A DNA stretch of 64,000 nt from Chiridota heheva (taxonomy: Eukaryota > Echinodermata > Holothuroidea > Apodida > Chiridotidae), in NCBI GenBank assembly GCA_020152595.1, contig JAIGNY010001856.1, positions 2,180,001 through 2,244,000 on the forward strand, in the 5' to 3' direction. The position numbers and the translations under genes were made by a program. Below are positions 21,470-33,599 of this stretch, piece after piece (the stretch's first letter is position 1; each line of letters begins with the position of its first letter). A model generated the notes under the pieces. The model saw only the letters and a list, made by a program, of their open reading frames with translations, did no database searches and was not told where the DNA came from.

Positions 21470-22870
21470 AAACTAAGTCCCACATGGCATCCCATGTCCC
21501 ACATGGCACCCCACTCCATGTCCCACATGACATTCCATCCCATCCCTTGTCCCATATGGCATTCCACTATATCTCCCACCCCATGTCCCACATGACATTC
21601 CATCCCATCCCTTGTACCACGTGCCATTCCATCATATGTCTCACAGGGCACCCCATCCTATGACCCACATGGCATTCCACCCTATCTCCCACATGGATCA
21701 CATCCTATGTCCCAAATGACATCCCACCTCATGTCCCACATGACATCCTATCCCATGCCTTGTCCCACATGGCATTCCACCATATCTCCCACATGGCATT
21801 CCACCATACAGTATGTCTCACATGGCATTCCACCTTATGTCCCACATGACTTCTCATTTTATGCCCCACATGGCATCCCACCCTATGTCCCACATGGATC
21901 CCATCCTACATGTATGTCCCACATTATTCCAACCATATGTACCACATGACATCCCTCCCTATGTCCCACATGGCATCCCTCCCTGTGTCCCGCATCAGTG
22001 GCTTCGCACCTGATGTCCCACATGGCATCCCACCTTATGTCCCACCATATGTTCCACATGGTATCCCTCCCAATGACATCTTACTTTATGTCCCACATGG
22101 CATCACATCCCATGTCCCCATGGCCTTCTACCCTATGTCCCACATAGCCTCCTACCCTATGTCATACATGGCATCCTACCCTATGTCACACATGGCATCC
22201 CAGCCTATGTCACACTCTGTGTTACTCGTGGCATCCCACCATGTCCCACATGGCATTCCACCCTGTTCCACATGGCATCCCATCTCATGTTCCACATGAC
22301 ATACCACCCCATGTCCCACATGATATCCCATAGGCTCCATAGGAAGTCTCATCTTAGCTATCACAGTCCCTGATTGAGTATACTGTGTATGCAAGTGTCA
22401 GTTTATATAAGTTATATGCAAATGACTTGTTGAAATGGGGTGGGACCGTATGTCCCACATTCCTCCCCCCACCCCCATGTCCCACATGACATTCCATCCC
22501 ATGGCATTCCACCCTATGTACTGCATGGCATTCCACCATATATCCTACATGGCAGTCCACCCTGTTCCACATGGCATCTCACTCCATGACCCACATGGCA
22601 TCCCACCCTCTTCCACATGGCATCCCATAGGCTTCATAAGAAGTCTCATTCTATCTACCACAGTCCCTGATAGAGCATACTATGCATAAAAGTGTCAGTT
22701 CATATAATAACTTACATGCAAATGAGTTGTTGAATAAGAAAAAAAAGCAGAGTCAAATTATTATGCCTGATATAGCCCTTGGTGTATACCACATGGTTTA
22801 TATTATATCTTATGTCCCGCATGGCCCCCATCCATGTCCCACATGGCATCCATCCCTATGGATACACCTA
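21470..22870. repeat. Degenerate CCCACATGGCATCCC minisatellite
   Basis: Irregular units of roughly 24-30 bp built on TATGTCCCACATGGCATTCC, with variants ACATGAC and CATGTACC. A unique stretch at 22330-22440 (TTGAGTATACTGTGTATGCA) recurs at 22625-22730 and partly at 22870, so a ~290-bp higher-order unit is present. Open frames through it are artefacts. Confidence 0.85.
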
Positions 22871-23287
22871 TAAAACTCCCTGACTAAGCATACGAAAGAA
22901 AAAAGTCTGGTTAGTTTATTTACTGTAGCAACTTTATGCAAATGACCACAATGATAAAGGAGTTTAATAACCATGCCATATACAACTGTTGGTGCCCAAA
23001 TATTTTAAAGAATTTTAAAGATTTTAATTCTCAAGTGCTACAAGAGAGATGTTTGAGGATCTCTGAAGAATATTGGAAAATTATATCATTTTACAGTTAT
23101 CTTCTAAAGAAAGATCAAATGTTTTGTAGACTTTTTAAGGAAACTGCTCTTCAATCCTGTCTTGAATGTCTCTGAAAAACTTTAACCTTTCATAAGGATA
23201 TCTGAAGAAACGTTAACATTTCTGAGGAAATCTCAGGATAAAAAGACTATGGACGGCCGGACGGACGAAATCGCCATTACATAGGTT

Positions 23288-23393
23288 CGCATTATGCTTC
23301 GCATTTCGCATTATGCTTCGCATTATGCTTCGCATTATGCTTCGCATTATGTTTCGCATTATGCTTCGCATTATGCTTCGCATTATGCTTCGC
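23288..23393. repeat. 12-bp repeat GCATTATGCTTC
   Basis: About eight near-perfect copies plus one truncated copy, at the right end of the insert in CR1-B. Confidence 0.95.
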
Positions 23394-23395
23394 AT

Positions 23396-26165
23396 GCAAA
23401 AAAAAGACTCCCAGAGTTAGTAAAGAACTTACTAATGCTGACTTTGAAATTGTGAACAGAGTTGAAGCTCGCTACCCATTCGGGAAAACCATTCCACTCA
23501 TTAACAACTCTTTGCAAAAAAGCTAAAACGCCGAATATCTATCCACGAGAACTCTTTGGTCAATTTCAAACTGTTACCACGTGTCACACGAATTTAAAAA
23601 CCTGGATCATATCGCCACATACGCTTCTCAACTGAAGCGTGGTCAAACCAAGAATTCGCAACCTAGATTTATAAGAGAGATTTCTTACTTCGGGAATAAG
23701 TCTAGTGGCTCTTCGCTAAACCTGCTCCAAAATGAACTTATCCTCCTCACAAAAGGGACTCCAAGCCTGAATAAGCATACTCAAGGTGAGGCCTAACTGC
23801 TTATACAAATTTTGGACAATCTCTCTACCAGAAAAACACAAATTTCTTCTAATCAAAGCAAGTCTCCTATTTGCCCCTGCAGCTGCTAAAGCATACTGTT
23901 TAGAAGGCTTCAGATTGCTAGTAATGACAACACCTAGATCTATTTCTTTATCAACACAACCAAGTTTTAAACCATTCATGCAGTAATCAAAAGCCAAATT
24001 GCTCGGACCAATATAAATAACTTTGCATTTATCAACATTGAATGACATCTGCCACATTTGGGACCAAGAAACTAACTTATCCAGATCAATTTGCAACAGT
24101 GAAGAATCCTTAGCATCACCAACAATCCTGTACAGCTTAGTATCATCAGCAAATTGACAAATCCTGGAGCCAAGGGAAACATCAATATCATTAATGAAGA
24201 TTAAGAAAAGAAGTGGACCCACCACAAAACCCTGAGGAACACCAATTATAACCTTCTTCCATGGAGATACTTCACCATTAACAACAATTCTTTGTGACCT
24301 GTCAATTAACCAAGATTTTATCCAACTGGCACACTGTCCCTCCACACCAAGCGCTCTTGTTTTCAATATGAGCCTGCCTAACGAAAACTATCAAATGCTT
24401 TTTGGAAGTCTAAATAGATAACATCCACATTATGACCAGAATCAACTCGTTTAGTAACATCATCAAGAAATTCCAATAAATTGGAACCAGAAGACCTCTT
24501 AGGTAAGAACCCTTGCTGGAACAAATTCAACAAACCATTGACAAGTAAATGATCGATTACAACATCCTTAACAATGGAATCCATGACTTTGCACACAACA
24601 CTAGTAATACTCACTGGCCTATACTTACAGGGCAAACTGTGGTCACCCTTTTCAAAAATAGGAGTGACATTTGCATTTATCCAATCACTAGGAAAAACAC
24701 TAACATCAAAGCACTTTGAAAAGATAATACTCAGGGGAACAGAAAGAACATCAGAACACTCACGTAAACAGCATGATGTATGCCATCCATATCAGGTGCT
24801 TTGTTGAAATCAAACCCTTCAATTTCTTAGACACAACATCAACTGAAAAATTAACATCCTTAATGGATACTGGAGAGTGCACACTAAGATAATCCACATC
24901 ATCAGCAAGGGACTCCTGAGTAAAAACAGACACAAAGTAGTCATTCAAGACCTCAGCCATATCCTTACTACTAATGATAGTAACACCATTATTACCCTGA
25001 AGGGGACCAACAACCTCCTTGTTTTTTGCTTTGAACGAACTTGAGAGTGAGATGAATTAGAATTAATCGTAACCTCTTTGGACAAACGTTTTTCGAAATG
25101 CATTTTAGTATCTCTTATCAAACCCTTAGTGAACTTTCACGATCCATATACCTAGCAAGCTTCGCAGGACACTGACTGTTTTTATAACAACGCCACTTCT
25201 TCCTTTTTCGAACAGCCCGCAAAGCCTCGAGAAATATCCACACTGGTCGATTACGCCTACGGGACGAAGTTATTCACACTCTCTAAAACTTTAGTTCGGA
25301 AAACATCCCATGATTTAGAAGGATCTAAGTCACAAAGCAAAGAAGTCAAATCAAATGACAAATTATCCTGAAATGCGGCAAAGTCAGCATCCTTAGAATC
25401 TAAAACCAGTTTATTAGCTGGAGAAACCTTTGTGAAACAATACAGATCAAAACTAATGAGGTCATGATCACTACACTATACCTTACCGCTACTTAGCACA
25501 TTTCTAATCATACTTTCTTCACGTGACCACTGAAAATCAAATCAAGACAATTACTACCACGTGTGGGAAAAAACACATGCTGGGTGAAAAAGCAGTCGAA
25601 TATACAACTTCCAGAAAACGTTTACCATGTGGACTACTAGTAAAAGATTCCATTCAATGTCTGGAAAATTAAAGTCCTTAAAAACAATAACCCCCCTAGA
25701 AGTAACTTTCCTAAAGCAGTCAAGCAATTTTTGATTGTTTTCAGGACAAAAATTTGGTGATCTACATACAACACCAACAACCACTGAAGTACCAACATCG
25801 CCATAAACAATAAGCTCACTCCATAGGCAATTCGAAAAAATAAAAGAAAACTAAGCAGTCCTATCTATGCAATTAAAACTGTCATTTACAAACAATAGGA
25901 CACCACCTCTTCTACCAATGAGAGTATCTAATCCGTCTTGTCTGAAAACTGAGTAAGTGGAATATGTATCTCTGAATCACTAATTTCACTATAAATCCAC
26001 CTCTCAGTAATTATAATTATATCAGGTCTACTAATTGAAACTTCAGCCAAAAGCTCGTCACTCTTATTCAAAATGCTACGAACATTTGAAAACATAACCT
26101 TAATTCTACCACTAGAACAATCCCTATCTCCAGAAACATGCCTGACACGTGGGTTTAAACTCTCT
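23396..26165 (-). pseudogene. CR1-B copy 1 ORF2: APE endonuclease and reverse transcriptase, broken
   Basis: Reading downward from 26165: IKVMFSNVRSILNKSDEL and PDIIIITERWIYSEISDSE (endonuclease start), VGVVCRSPNF and FKDFNFPDIEWN (GDFN block, here Lys for Gly), FDLTSLLCDLDP-type linker, then RT blocks YRPVSITSVVCKVMDSIV, QGFLPKRSSGSNLLEFL and VIYLDFQKAFDS (24378-24635). After a frame change come GVPQGFVVGPLLFLIFIND, CQFADDTKLYRIVG (the catalytic DD is kept) and MSFNVDKCKVIYIGPSN, and the thumb runs on to 23716. The C-terminus (WSPFCEEDKFILEQVQ) continues to about 23400 in other frames. About six or more breaks. This is the best preserved of the three CR1-B copies in the window. Confidence 0.88.
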
Positions 26166-26170
26166 CTCAC

Positions 26171-28030
26171 TATGACTAAAGCTAACATTATAAAAACACA
26201 GCTTTTCAGCGTTTTCACAGAAGAAGATACCTCTCAAATCCCTGTAACTAAACCACTAATAACAAAATAAACCAACTTATAATAACTCCAGAAGGTGTCA
26301 AATAGCAACTGCAAAACCTAAACCATAAACAAAGCCTCAGGTCCTGACCAAATACCACCATGGTTCTTTAAAACACATGCGGAAGACCTTTATGAATTCC
26401 TAACTGCTTTCATCCAAATCTCAGATAACGGTACTACCCCAAACAAGTGGAAAGAAGGAAATATATGTAGCGTTTAAAACAAGGGTGATAAACATGACTC
26501 AGCTAATTACAGACCAGTCTCTCTTACCTGCGTGTGTAGTAAAATCCTTGAACATATAATCCACTCACAAGTGATGAAATTCCTTGATAAGCATAATATC
26601 TTAAGAGATCTCCAACATGGCTTTTGAGCAAAAAGATCCACTGAACAGCTGAAGCACCAGTTCTTTTAACAATAAATGATATTTCTAAACAATTGACCAA
26701 AACAGTACCATCTCTATGGCTCTACTCGACTTCCCAAAAGCCTTCGACAAAGTCCCACACCAACGCCTGTTATCCGAACTTTTCGCATATGGCATTGATG
26801 GAAATCTACTGGCCTGGTTTGCATCCTTCCTCAGCAACCGAATTCAGCGTATTTTCTGTCATGGCGAAATCTTAAACCCTAAACAAGTTCTATCTGATGT
26901 ACCACAAGGTACTGTTTTAGGTCCTTTACTGTTCCTTTTATATGCCAATGACATCCCTGATAATATAAACAACACGGTTAGATTTGTTTGCTGATAATTG
27001 CCTTGTGTAGAGAACAAGTGATAACCCCCCTGGCCAACAAATTCTTCAAGATGATCTAAATAAACTTGAACAATGGCAAAATAAATGGCAAATTAATTTC
27101 AACCCCTCTAAATGTTCATCTTCTCAATATCTACTAGCAAATGCTATAAATCATCAGTTTATACCTTGTGCAACCAGCCGCAAAAATATGTCAACTCCCA
27201 CCCGTACCTAGGGTTGAAATTAATAATAAACTTAGATGGGATAAACATATACACAACATCACCAACAAAGCAAACTCTGTACTTGGCCTATCAAGACGTG
27301 ACAACTCAAACTGTCCCAATGACGACGACGAGTGAACACACAATTACAATGACGGGGCGTCGCCTGCCTATTTGGTTATGATAGTAGCAATGCGATCACG
27401 AAAGGCTTAATACGACCCGGACGAGAACACAGGTACGACGTACGGACAGACATAACATCGACAACCAAGTCAATGTCCACGGCCTTTTATAACCAGTTGT
27501 GGTGCACTGGCGAATCCCAATGACGTTAAAACCAATGCCTATAAACTGATAAAGCTCTAGTTAGGCCAGTACTTCAGTATGTATCAGCAGTCTGGGATTC
27601 CCATCACCAGATCACCAGTGCGATGTGAATAAACTTGGAATCAATTCAAAGGGCTGAAGGGGAGCAACCAGGTTCTGTATGGCAGACTACTCTTGTAAAT
27701 TCAGTGTCACTACTGCACTAGCATGCTTCATAAATTAGATTGGCCCCTACTAAAAACAAGAAGAAGGAACACCTGTCTACAAAAGCTCTATAAAATCATA
27801 ACAATCTTGTCACCATTGATAATGATGACCTAATCCAAAACGTAAGAATTAATACAGGAAATAACCATGATCTGAATTTCTACGTTCCTTATGCTAAAAA
27901 GAATGTTCATAAATACTCCTTTCCTCAAGCAATAAAATAATGAAATGCTTCATCATCAGACATTGTACATGCACCAAGTCTAACAGTCTAAAGTGTTTCA
28001 AAGCTAAACTTGGTAAGCTTGTTAATTGAT
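26171..28030 (+). pseudogene. CR1-A reverse transcriptase and C-terminus, degraded and interrupted by a SINE
   Basis: After the CR1-B insertion the frame resumes with MTKANIIKTQLFSVFTEE, then NKASGPDQIPPWFF, ANYRPVSLTCVCSKILEHII, MALLDFPKAFDKVPHQRLL (26716), VPQGTVLGPLLFLLYANDI and NPSKCSSSQ-type thumb sequence. A reversed SINE splits the thumb at 27324/27515. The C-terminus reads VRPVLQYVSAVWDSHH, LESIQRAEG and a conserved YKII region up to about 28020. Stops and frameshifts occur every 100-300 bp. The palm aspartates around the YADD block are damaged (the frame reads LFAD-like sequence with an early stop), so it is inactive. Confidence 0.8.
27325..27514 (-). mobile_element. SINE copy in the CR1-A thumb region, 5'-truncated
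   Basis: The reversed SINE 3' end (ACGACGAGTGAACACACAAT) through the body to GTGGTGCACTGGCG; the tRNA-like head is missing. It is flanked by an 11-bp duplication TCCCAATGACG (27314-27324 and 27515-27525). Removing it rejoins the CR1-A reading RRDNSNCPNDVKTNAYKL. Confidence 0.92.
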
Positions 28031-28054
28031 TTTTTTATGTCTATTCACATTCAG

Positions 28055-28500
28055 AATATGCTAAGAGACGTAGCTACAGCTGTACAGGGCATACGGGTAG
28101 AATCCCTGTAACATGCTATAGCGACGTGGCTACAGGTGGATTGCCTCCAACATGCTAAGAGACATGGCTACAGGGGAATACGGGTGGAATCCCTCCAACA
28201 TGCTTTGGGACGTGGCTAATTTAAGCAAATTTCACGATAATGAAGGAAATTTAACGACAATTAAAATCAAGAAATTTTAACGACAATTCCTAAAGATTTC
28301 CCCAAAATTGAAAATTTCCAGAAGAAAAGAAGCCATGAATTCTGACTCTTCAAAATCAATTCGTTAGATCTTTAGGAGAGAGAAAGGGGGGAGGGGGGGG
28401 AAATTACCCCCTAGAAAATTATTAATCATTGGGGGCCAACGTAGCCACTTCCTACGCCATGGGGACGTGGCTACAGGTGGAATCTCTCTAACATGCTGTG
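28055..28500. repeat. 47-bp minisatellite, block 3
   Basis: The array resumes with GCTAAGAGACGTAGCTACAG. It holds a second copy of the non-repeat module of block 1 (AATTTCACGATAATGAAGG, TTTCCAGAAGAAAAGAA), here a little longer, followed by one more unit. Confidence 0.88.
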
Positions 28501-28851
28501 GAAGGAAGCGGTAAAATTGAGAGAGCAGGGGAAAGAGCCAGTAAGGATTTCACAAAAAAAGAGTTCGTGATATACGCTCCAAACTGATATACGCTTCAAA
28601 CTTTTCCCCTTTTTGTCACAAGCTTAGAAATGAAGGAAAACGTGCCAGTTTACGTTATGACAAACTCATTATTGAAAGTAAAGCATATATCTATGACACC
28701 GAGAAAGGAGAGTTACGTAAAGCCAGATAGGGTGGGGGTGGGAGGGAAAGGAGGGGGGGGAGGGAGGGGATGGAGGTGGGGGGGGGGGGAGGTGGCCGAG
28801 GCAAGGGTAGTATTGATCATGATCACCATACATGCCAAAGCAATTGTTCAC
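28501..28851. other. Spacer with G-rich run, probably the 5' part of LINE-C
   Basis: Purine-rich sequence with a long G run at 28730-28795. No domain is readable. It may be the 5' UTR or degraded ORF1 of LINE-C, whose endonuclease starts just after. Confidence 0.3.
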
Positions 28852-31800
28852 TTTTAAGTTGGGATATACAAGGATTGAATAGCAAGTGGGAAGATGCAGA
28901 TTGTGTGGATTTCATTTCATCCTATAACATCGTTTGTTTTTCATAAACTTAGATAGCAACATACGGCTCCAGGGACACTTTAAAGTAACAAGGGATATAC
29001 CTGGTTCATTTACCAGGAAATCTGGCGTGTCTCTGTTTTTGTTAAAACCTATTCAAATGCACACCAATGTCGACATTCTTGTTCCCATATTTGGCTCAAA
29101 ATTAAAAATGTTATCCCTGATACGTATGTGTATTTATGTGCTTTGTACATGCCACCAGGAAACTCGAATTATTCAGATATAACAATTTCAGATGAAATAG
29201 AGGGTGATATAATACTATTAAAAACATCTCATCGAAAACCATTTATTGTCACTGGAGATTTCAATACCCGCACAAGTATTCAGTCTGTTTCAATTCTTAT
29301 GGTGGTCGCTGACCTAGTCAATGAGATCCCAGCTCCTTACGTAAAAGAAGATTATGTGATTCAAAGATCGTCAAAAGACTTAACTGTTAACAATTATAGG
29401 AAAAAGCTGCTTCAATTTTGCAAAACTACTTGTTTAAGAATTTGGAATCGTGTGGTTAATTAAGAAAGTGGAATATGGAGCTTTACATGTATAAACTACA
29501 ATGGAAGCAGCGTAGTTGATTATATAGTCTCATCGGACAATCTTATATCAAATACAGGATCATTGGATTTACAAGTTCTTAATAGTTACACGACTACTCT
29601 AAAATCATATTTACCAATGGTGTTCAATTGAACTTTAACATGTTTAATGACGTATCAAGTAAACAGTTTTTTGTCTGAATATGATGCTATGTTAATACGC
29701 AAAGTCTGATGAATTTTAAATTTGATCAAATCTGTGGCGTTCAAGTTGTGCTCTAGTATGATTAGAGATGATAATCAAAACGATCGAAATTCTTATATCT
29801 GTAACGAATGCTTTGACAAAGAATGTGGTCAAATGAAGGCTACGGTTCATAATGCTCTTCGAAGGTATAGAAACTATCCATCGACCGAAAGCAAAGCTAA
29901 TTACATACGTTTAAGAAATCGGTATAATGATGTTATTCGTAACAAAAAGAATGGTCATAAAAACAAAATTAGGAGGGAATTGGCTACGACTGCTTGTACA
30001 AGCAATGTGAAATTCTGTTGAAAATGACATTTACCCAGATTCCTGGGAAATATGGTTGATCTGTCCCATTTTAAAGAAGGGTAGTATCAAAGATCGCGCA
30101 AATTAAAGGCCGGTTACTCTATTGTATTTTTTAAGCAAAGTAATTGCATTAGTTCTGTGTAATCGATTAAAAGAATGGTTTGATAACAATGATATAATCT
30201 CAAGAGCTACAAGCAGCTTTTCGTGAAAATTACTCGGCTATTGATAATGCTTTTGTATTACATTCTTCAATTACAAACTCTTGAATAAACCGAGAGGTAA
30301 ATTGTATGCTATTTTTGTAGACTTTAAAGGAGCATTCGATAGTATTAATCATGAATTACTTTTTCATAAGTTGAAGAATAGATACAAGATTGATGGCAAG
30401 TTTTTTAAGATATTACGTAAGATGTACATCAACGTAAAAGCCTGCATAAAATTGGGCAACTTATTTACAGATTGTTTCGCTTGTCATACTGTCATAAAGG
30501 TGTTCGACAGGGCTGTGTTTGATCTCCCATACTCGTTGTTAATGATATTGAAGGGGCTGTGTTTGATCTCCCATACTTGTTGTTAATGATATTGAAGACC
30601 ATTTACGAGGTGATTATTGTAAAGGGGTGAAAGTTGGAAATGAAGAATTGTTTTGCTTACTGTATGCCGATGACCTCGTCATTTTGTCTGAGAATGCCTA
30701 CGTGCTGCAAAAACTTATTGATAGCTTTTGTTCTTATTGTAAGACAAATCAATTAGTGATTAATAATAAGACTAAAGTAATGGTCTTCAGAAAAAGAGGT
30801 AGACTTGTCAAAGCTGAAAGATTATCTATGAATCGCGAAAAACTTGTAAGTGGTGAATAATTACATAAGTTCTTATGAGTTTCCTTTTCTTGCCTGGGTG
30901 GATGGATTGCTGCTCAAAAGGATGTTGCTTATCAGGCTACTTTCTCGGTTAAAACCAATATCACAAAAGCTGGTCATCTACCATGCTATCAATGTATCTT
31001 ACTTTTTGACAAGAGTATTTTACCGATTCTGATGTTAGCTCTGACTTATGGGGACCACCAAGCAGCTCTGAGATTGAAAGTGTTTATGACCATTTTTGTA
31101 AATTCACCCTAAGATTACCAAGTAATTCCGTAAAAGTTGTAGCAAGAGGGGAATTAGGAAGAGTAAGTCTTTACTGTTAGGCAGTAAGAAATGCCGTTAA
31201 ATATTGGTTAAAAGTTTTGAAACATGATAAGAGTTGCTACACTTATATCTCATACAACCATCTTTATCACAAAGTGGATATTTGTTTAAATTCTTGGGTT
31301 GAGATTATATAAGACATCACTTAATGAGTTTAGGCTTTGGAGAGGTATGGTTTCAGCAAGTTGTAGGAGATGAATCTGTGTTCCTGCAAGATTTATTATT
31401 AAGTTTGTCTGACATCAATGAGCAAGAATGGCTTACTCAGATAATTTCAATGGACCGTTTATATAATTATAGTTGGCAAACATTATCTCACACATGAACC
31501 ATATTTAACATTTTTTGATAATCCGCATTAGTATGTTCTTATATGACACGCCTTTGTTGTGGCCTCCATTTGAATGTCTATACTGACAGACGGCAAATTA
31601 TTCCAAGAAATTTAAAGGCCATCAATCGTGATTAAAATGTGGCGGCGTACAATTCATTCCAAAACGATTGGCATATCAATGTAAGTGCACACTGTATCAT
31701 TGTGTTTTGACCAATTAAAACACAGGAATTGAATTTAATCAACCTCGTACGCTAGAGACGACAACTGGCCTTTAAGATTATGCACTGTGTAACCTACATT

Positions 31801-32020
31801 GTGTAGAGAATGAATATCAGTGTGCTAGAACGTCCCTTCTATGAGGACATTCGTAAAGTTTTCATTCCTTAGCACTTTTATCACCACCACTCATATGCGA
31901 GTCGTTTGAAACACTTCTAAGAATTTCAAGCAAATCTTTTAAGTTTAAATTCAGCCATGCAGGTTCATATACAAAGCACTTCAAAAGCGCAAAGAATCTT
32001 TAGCATAATTATTATGTTGT
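28852..32020 (+). pseudogene. LINE-C ORF2: endonuclease, reverse transcriptase, C-terminal domain, heavily broken
   Basis: Readable pieces in order: LSWDIQGLNSKWEDADCVDF (endonuclease start), CALYMPPGNSNYSDITI, FIVTGDFNTRTS (GDFN block, about 29250), TVNNYRKKLLQFCKTTCLRI, a linker with AKANYIRLRNRYNDVIRNKK-like sequence, PDSWEIWLICPILKKGS, LYAIFVDFKGAFDSINHELL (30300-30360), LLYADDLVILSENAYVLQKL (YADD, about 30660), INNKTKVMVFRKRGRL, then HFCKFTLRLPSN, GELGRVSLY and KYWLKVLKHDKS. The segment RRQIIPRNL, then RLCT and CNLHCVENEYQ after the MITE, forms the terminal zinc-knuckle-like block, followed by RPFYEDIRKVFIP and the final helix to about 32010. Well over ten stops or frameshifts make this one of the older LINEs here. 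Confidence 0.78.
31612..31775. mobile_element. Small TTAA-flanked MITE (piggyBac-like)
   Basis: TTAA at both ends (31612-31615 and 31772-31775) followed by short inverted ends AGGCCA...TGGCCT, with weaker similarity over about 15 bp. Its removal joins RRQIIPRNL to RLCT in LINE-C, which supports insertion with TTAA duplication, the piggyBac target choice. Confidence 0.65.
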
Positions 32021-32123
32021 ATAAATTAATAATTACTTTATTGTTCAACGATCCCATTATCCATTTGTTTTAAATACTCATTTATTTTTTGATTACTTTT
32101 TTTGGTATGGGCATGTATTTAAC

Positions 32124-33599
32124 ATAACATAACATAACAAAACAAGATGACGGGCTAAGAAGGGTGAATCACCCCATAAAAATCCCAAACTAACACCACA
32201 AGACACTCAAGGTGAGGCCTGACTAACTGCTTATACACATTTTGGACAACCTTAACCAAGAAAAAAAAAAATCTTCTAATTAAACCAAGTATCCTAATTG
32301 CCCTTGCAGCTGCTCAATCATACTGCTTAGAAGGCTTCAGATTACTAGTAATGACAACACCTAAATCTCTTTCTTGATCAACACAACCAAGATTTGAACC
32401 ATTCATGCAGTATTCAATAGCCAAATTGTTTGGACCAAAACGAATAACTTCGCATTTATCAAGATTGAATGACATCTGCCACGTCTGGGACCAAGAAACT
32501 AACCTATCCAGATCAGTTTGCAACAGCGAAGAATCCCTTGCATCATCAACAATCCTGTAGAGCTTAGTGTCATCAGCAAATTAACAAATCCTGGAGCCAA
32601 GGGAAACATCAATATCATTAATGAAGATTAAGAAAAGAAGCGAACCCAATACAGAACCACTTGTAACCATTTTTCATGGAGATACTTTACCATTAAGAAA
32701 AACTCTTTGTGACCTGTCAATTAACCAAGAATTGATCCAAGTGGCACACTTTCTCTAGGCTCCACACTAAGCGCTCTTGTTTTCATCATGAGCCTGCCAA
32801 ACGAAGCCTTATCAAATGCTTTATGGAAGTCTAAATAGTTAACATCCACATTATAACCAGAATAACTAGTTAAGTAACATCATCAAGAAATTCCAATAAA
32901 TTAGAACCAGAAGACCTCTTAGGTAAGAACCCATGCTGGGACAAATTCAACAAAGCATAAACCAGTAATTAATCTAGTACAACATCCTTAACAATGGACT
33001 CCATGACCTTGCGCACAACACTAGTAAGACTCACTGGCCTATAGTTACAGGGCAAACTGTGGTCACCTTTTTAAAAATAGAAGTGACATTTGCAATTCTC
33101 CAATCACTAGGAATAACACCAACATCAAAGCACTTTGAAAAAATAATACTCAGGGGAACAGAAAGAACACCAGAACACTCACGTAAAACGTAAGTGTATG
33201 CCATCTTAACCGGATGCTTTATTTGAAATCAAACTCTTCAACTTCTTAGATACAACATTAAATGAAAAATCAACATCCTTAATGGATACTGGACAGTGCA
33301 CACTTAGATACTCCACAACATCATCAGCGACTCCGTAGTAAAAACAGATACAAAGTAGTCATTTAAAACCTCAGCCATATCCTTACCACTATTGATAGTA
33401 ACACCATCATTATTCTGAAGGGGACCAACAACTCCTTGTTTTTTTTGCTTTGAGCGAACATAAGAGTGAAATGACTTAGGATTAATCGTAACATCTTTTG
33501 ACAAACGTTTTTCAAAAAGCACTTTAGTATCTCTTATCAAACCCTTAGTGAATTGTTCCTGATCCTTATGCCTAGCAAGCTTAGCAGGACACACCACTT
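32124..33599 (-). mobile_element. CR1 LINE (CR1-B copy 2), truncated and internally deleted
   Basis: The 3' end is AACATAACATAACATAAC, then GATGACGGGCTAAGAAGGG. The C-terminal region is mostly deleted, since ACACCACAAGAC jumps to ACTCAAGGTGAGGCC. RT remnants follow on the minus strand: MSFNLDKCEVIRFGPNNLAI (32314-32523), TKLYRIVDDA-type sequence, FDKASFGRLMMKTRAL-type palm sequence, YRPVSLTSVVRKVMES and SFHSYVRSKQKKQGVVGPLQ (33304-33597). It stops near 33599, 5'-truncated ahead of RT. It probably inserted into the 3' UTR of LINE-C. Confidence 0.85.

Larger units (their letters stand above)
21379..23394. mobile_element. Unclassified satellite-bearing insert within CR1-B copy 1
   Basis: CR1-B copy 3 runs straight from CACCACTGCAAAAAATATC into the next segment, whereas here about 2 kb intervene between CACCACCACCAC and TGCAAAAAAAAGACTC. 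The insert holds the 21470-22870 array, ~420 bp of AT-rich spacer with CGGACGGACGAAATCGCC near its right side, and a 12-bp array. No TIR, transposase or clear target duplication was found. A Helitron-like or SINE-like carrier is possible but unproven. Confidence 0.55.
21299..26170 (-). mobile_element. CR1 LINE (CR1-B copy 1), 5'-truncated, inserted in CR1-A
   Basis: The 3' end lies at 21299 with the short repeat (ATAAC)n, typical of CR1 3' ends, and GATGACGGGCTAAGAAGGG. The same end occurs at 32124 and 59335. It is flanked by TATGAC (21293-21298 and 26171-26176), and removing it restores the CR1-A reading NNGIRCSDSMTKANI. A 2-kb satellite-bearing insert (21379-23394) splits its 3' UTR. The 5' end falls at the start of the endonuclease domain, so ORF1 is missing. 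Confidence 0.9.
14041..28054 (+). mobile_element. CR1-like LINE (CR1-A), split into four segments by nested insertions
   Basis: Own sequence: 14041-15799, 21137-21298, 26171-27324 and 27515-28054, about 3.6 kb in total, a plausible length for a CR1-group element with a single long ORF. The order is 2A peptide, two PHD fingers, APE endonuclease, RT and C-terminus. It sits inside the 47-bp minisatellite: block 2 ends CCCTCCA and block 3 resumes TATGCTAAG, and joining them restores an array unit. The end points are uncertain by about 10 bp and the target duplication is short or ambiguous. Confidence 0.9.

Noticed and set aside
21439-22299. His/Pro/Met-rich frames
   Set aside because: They lie in the CCCACATGGCAT array and change with each unit; no gene evidence.
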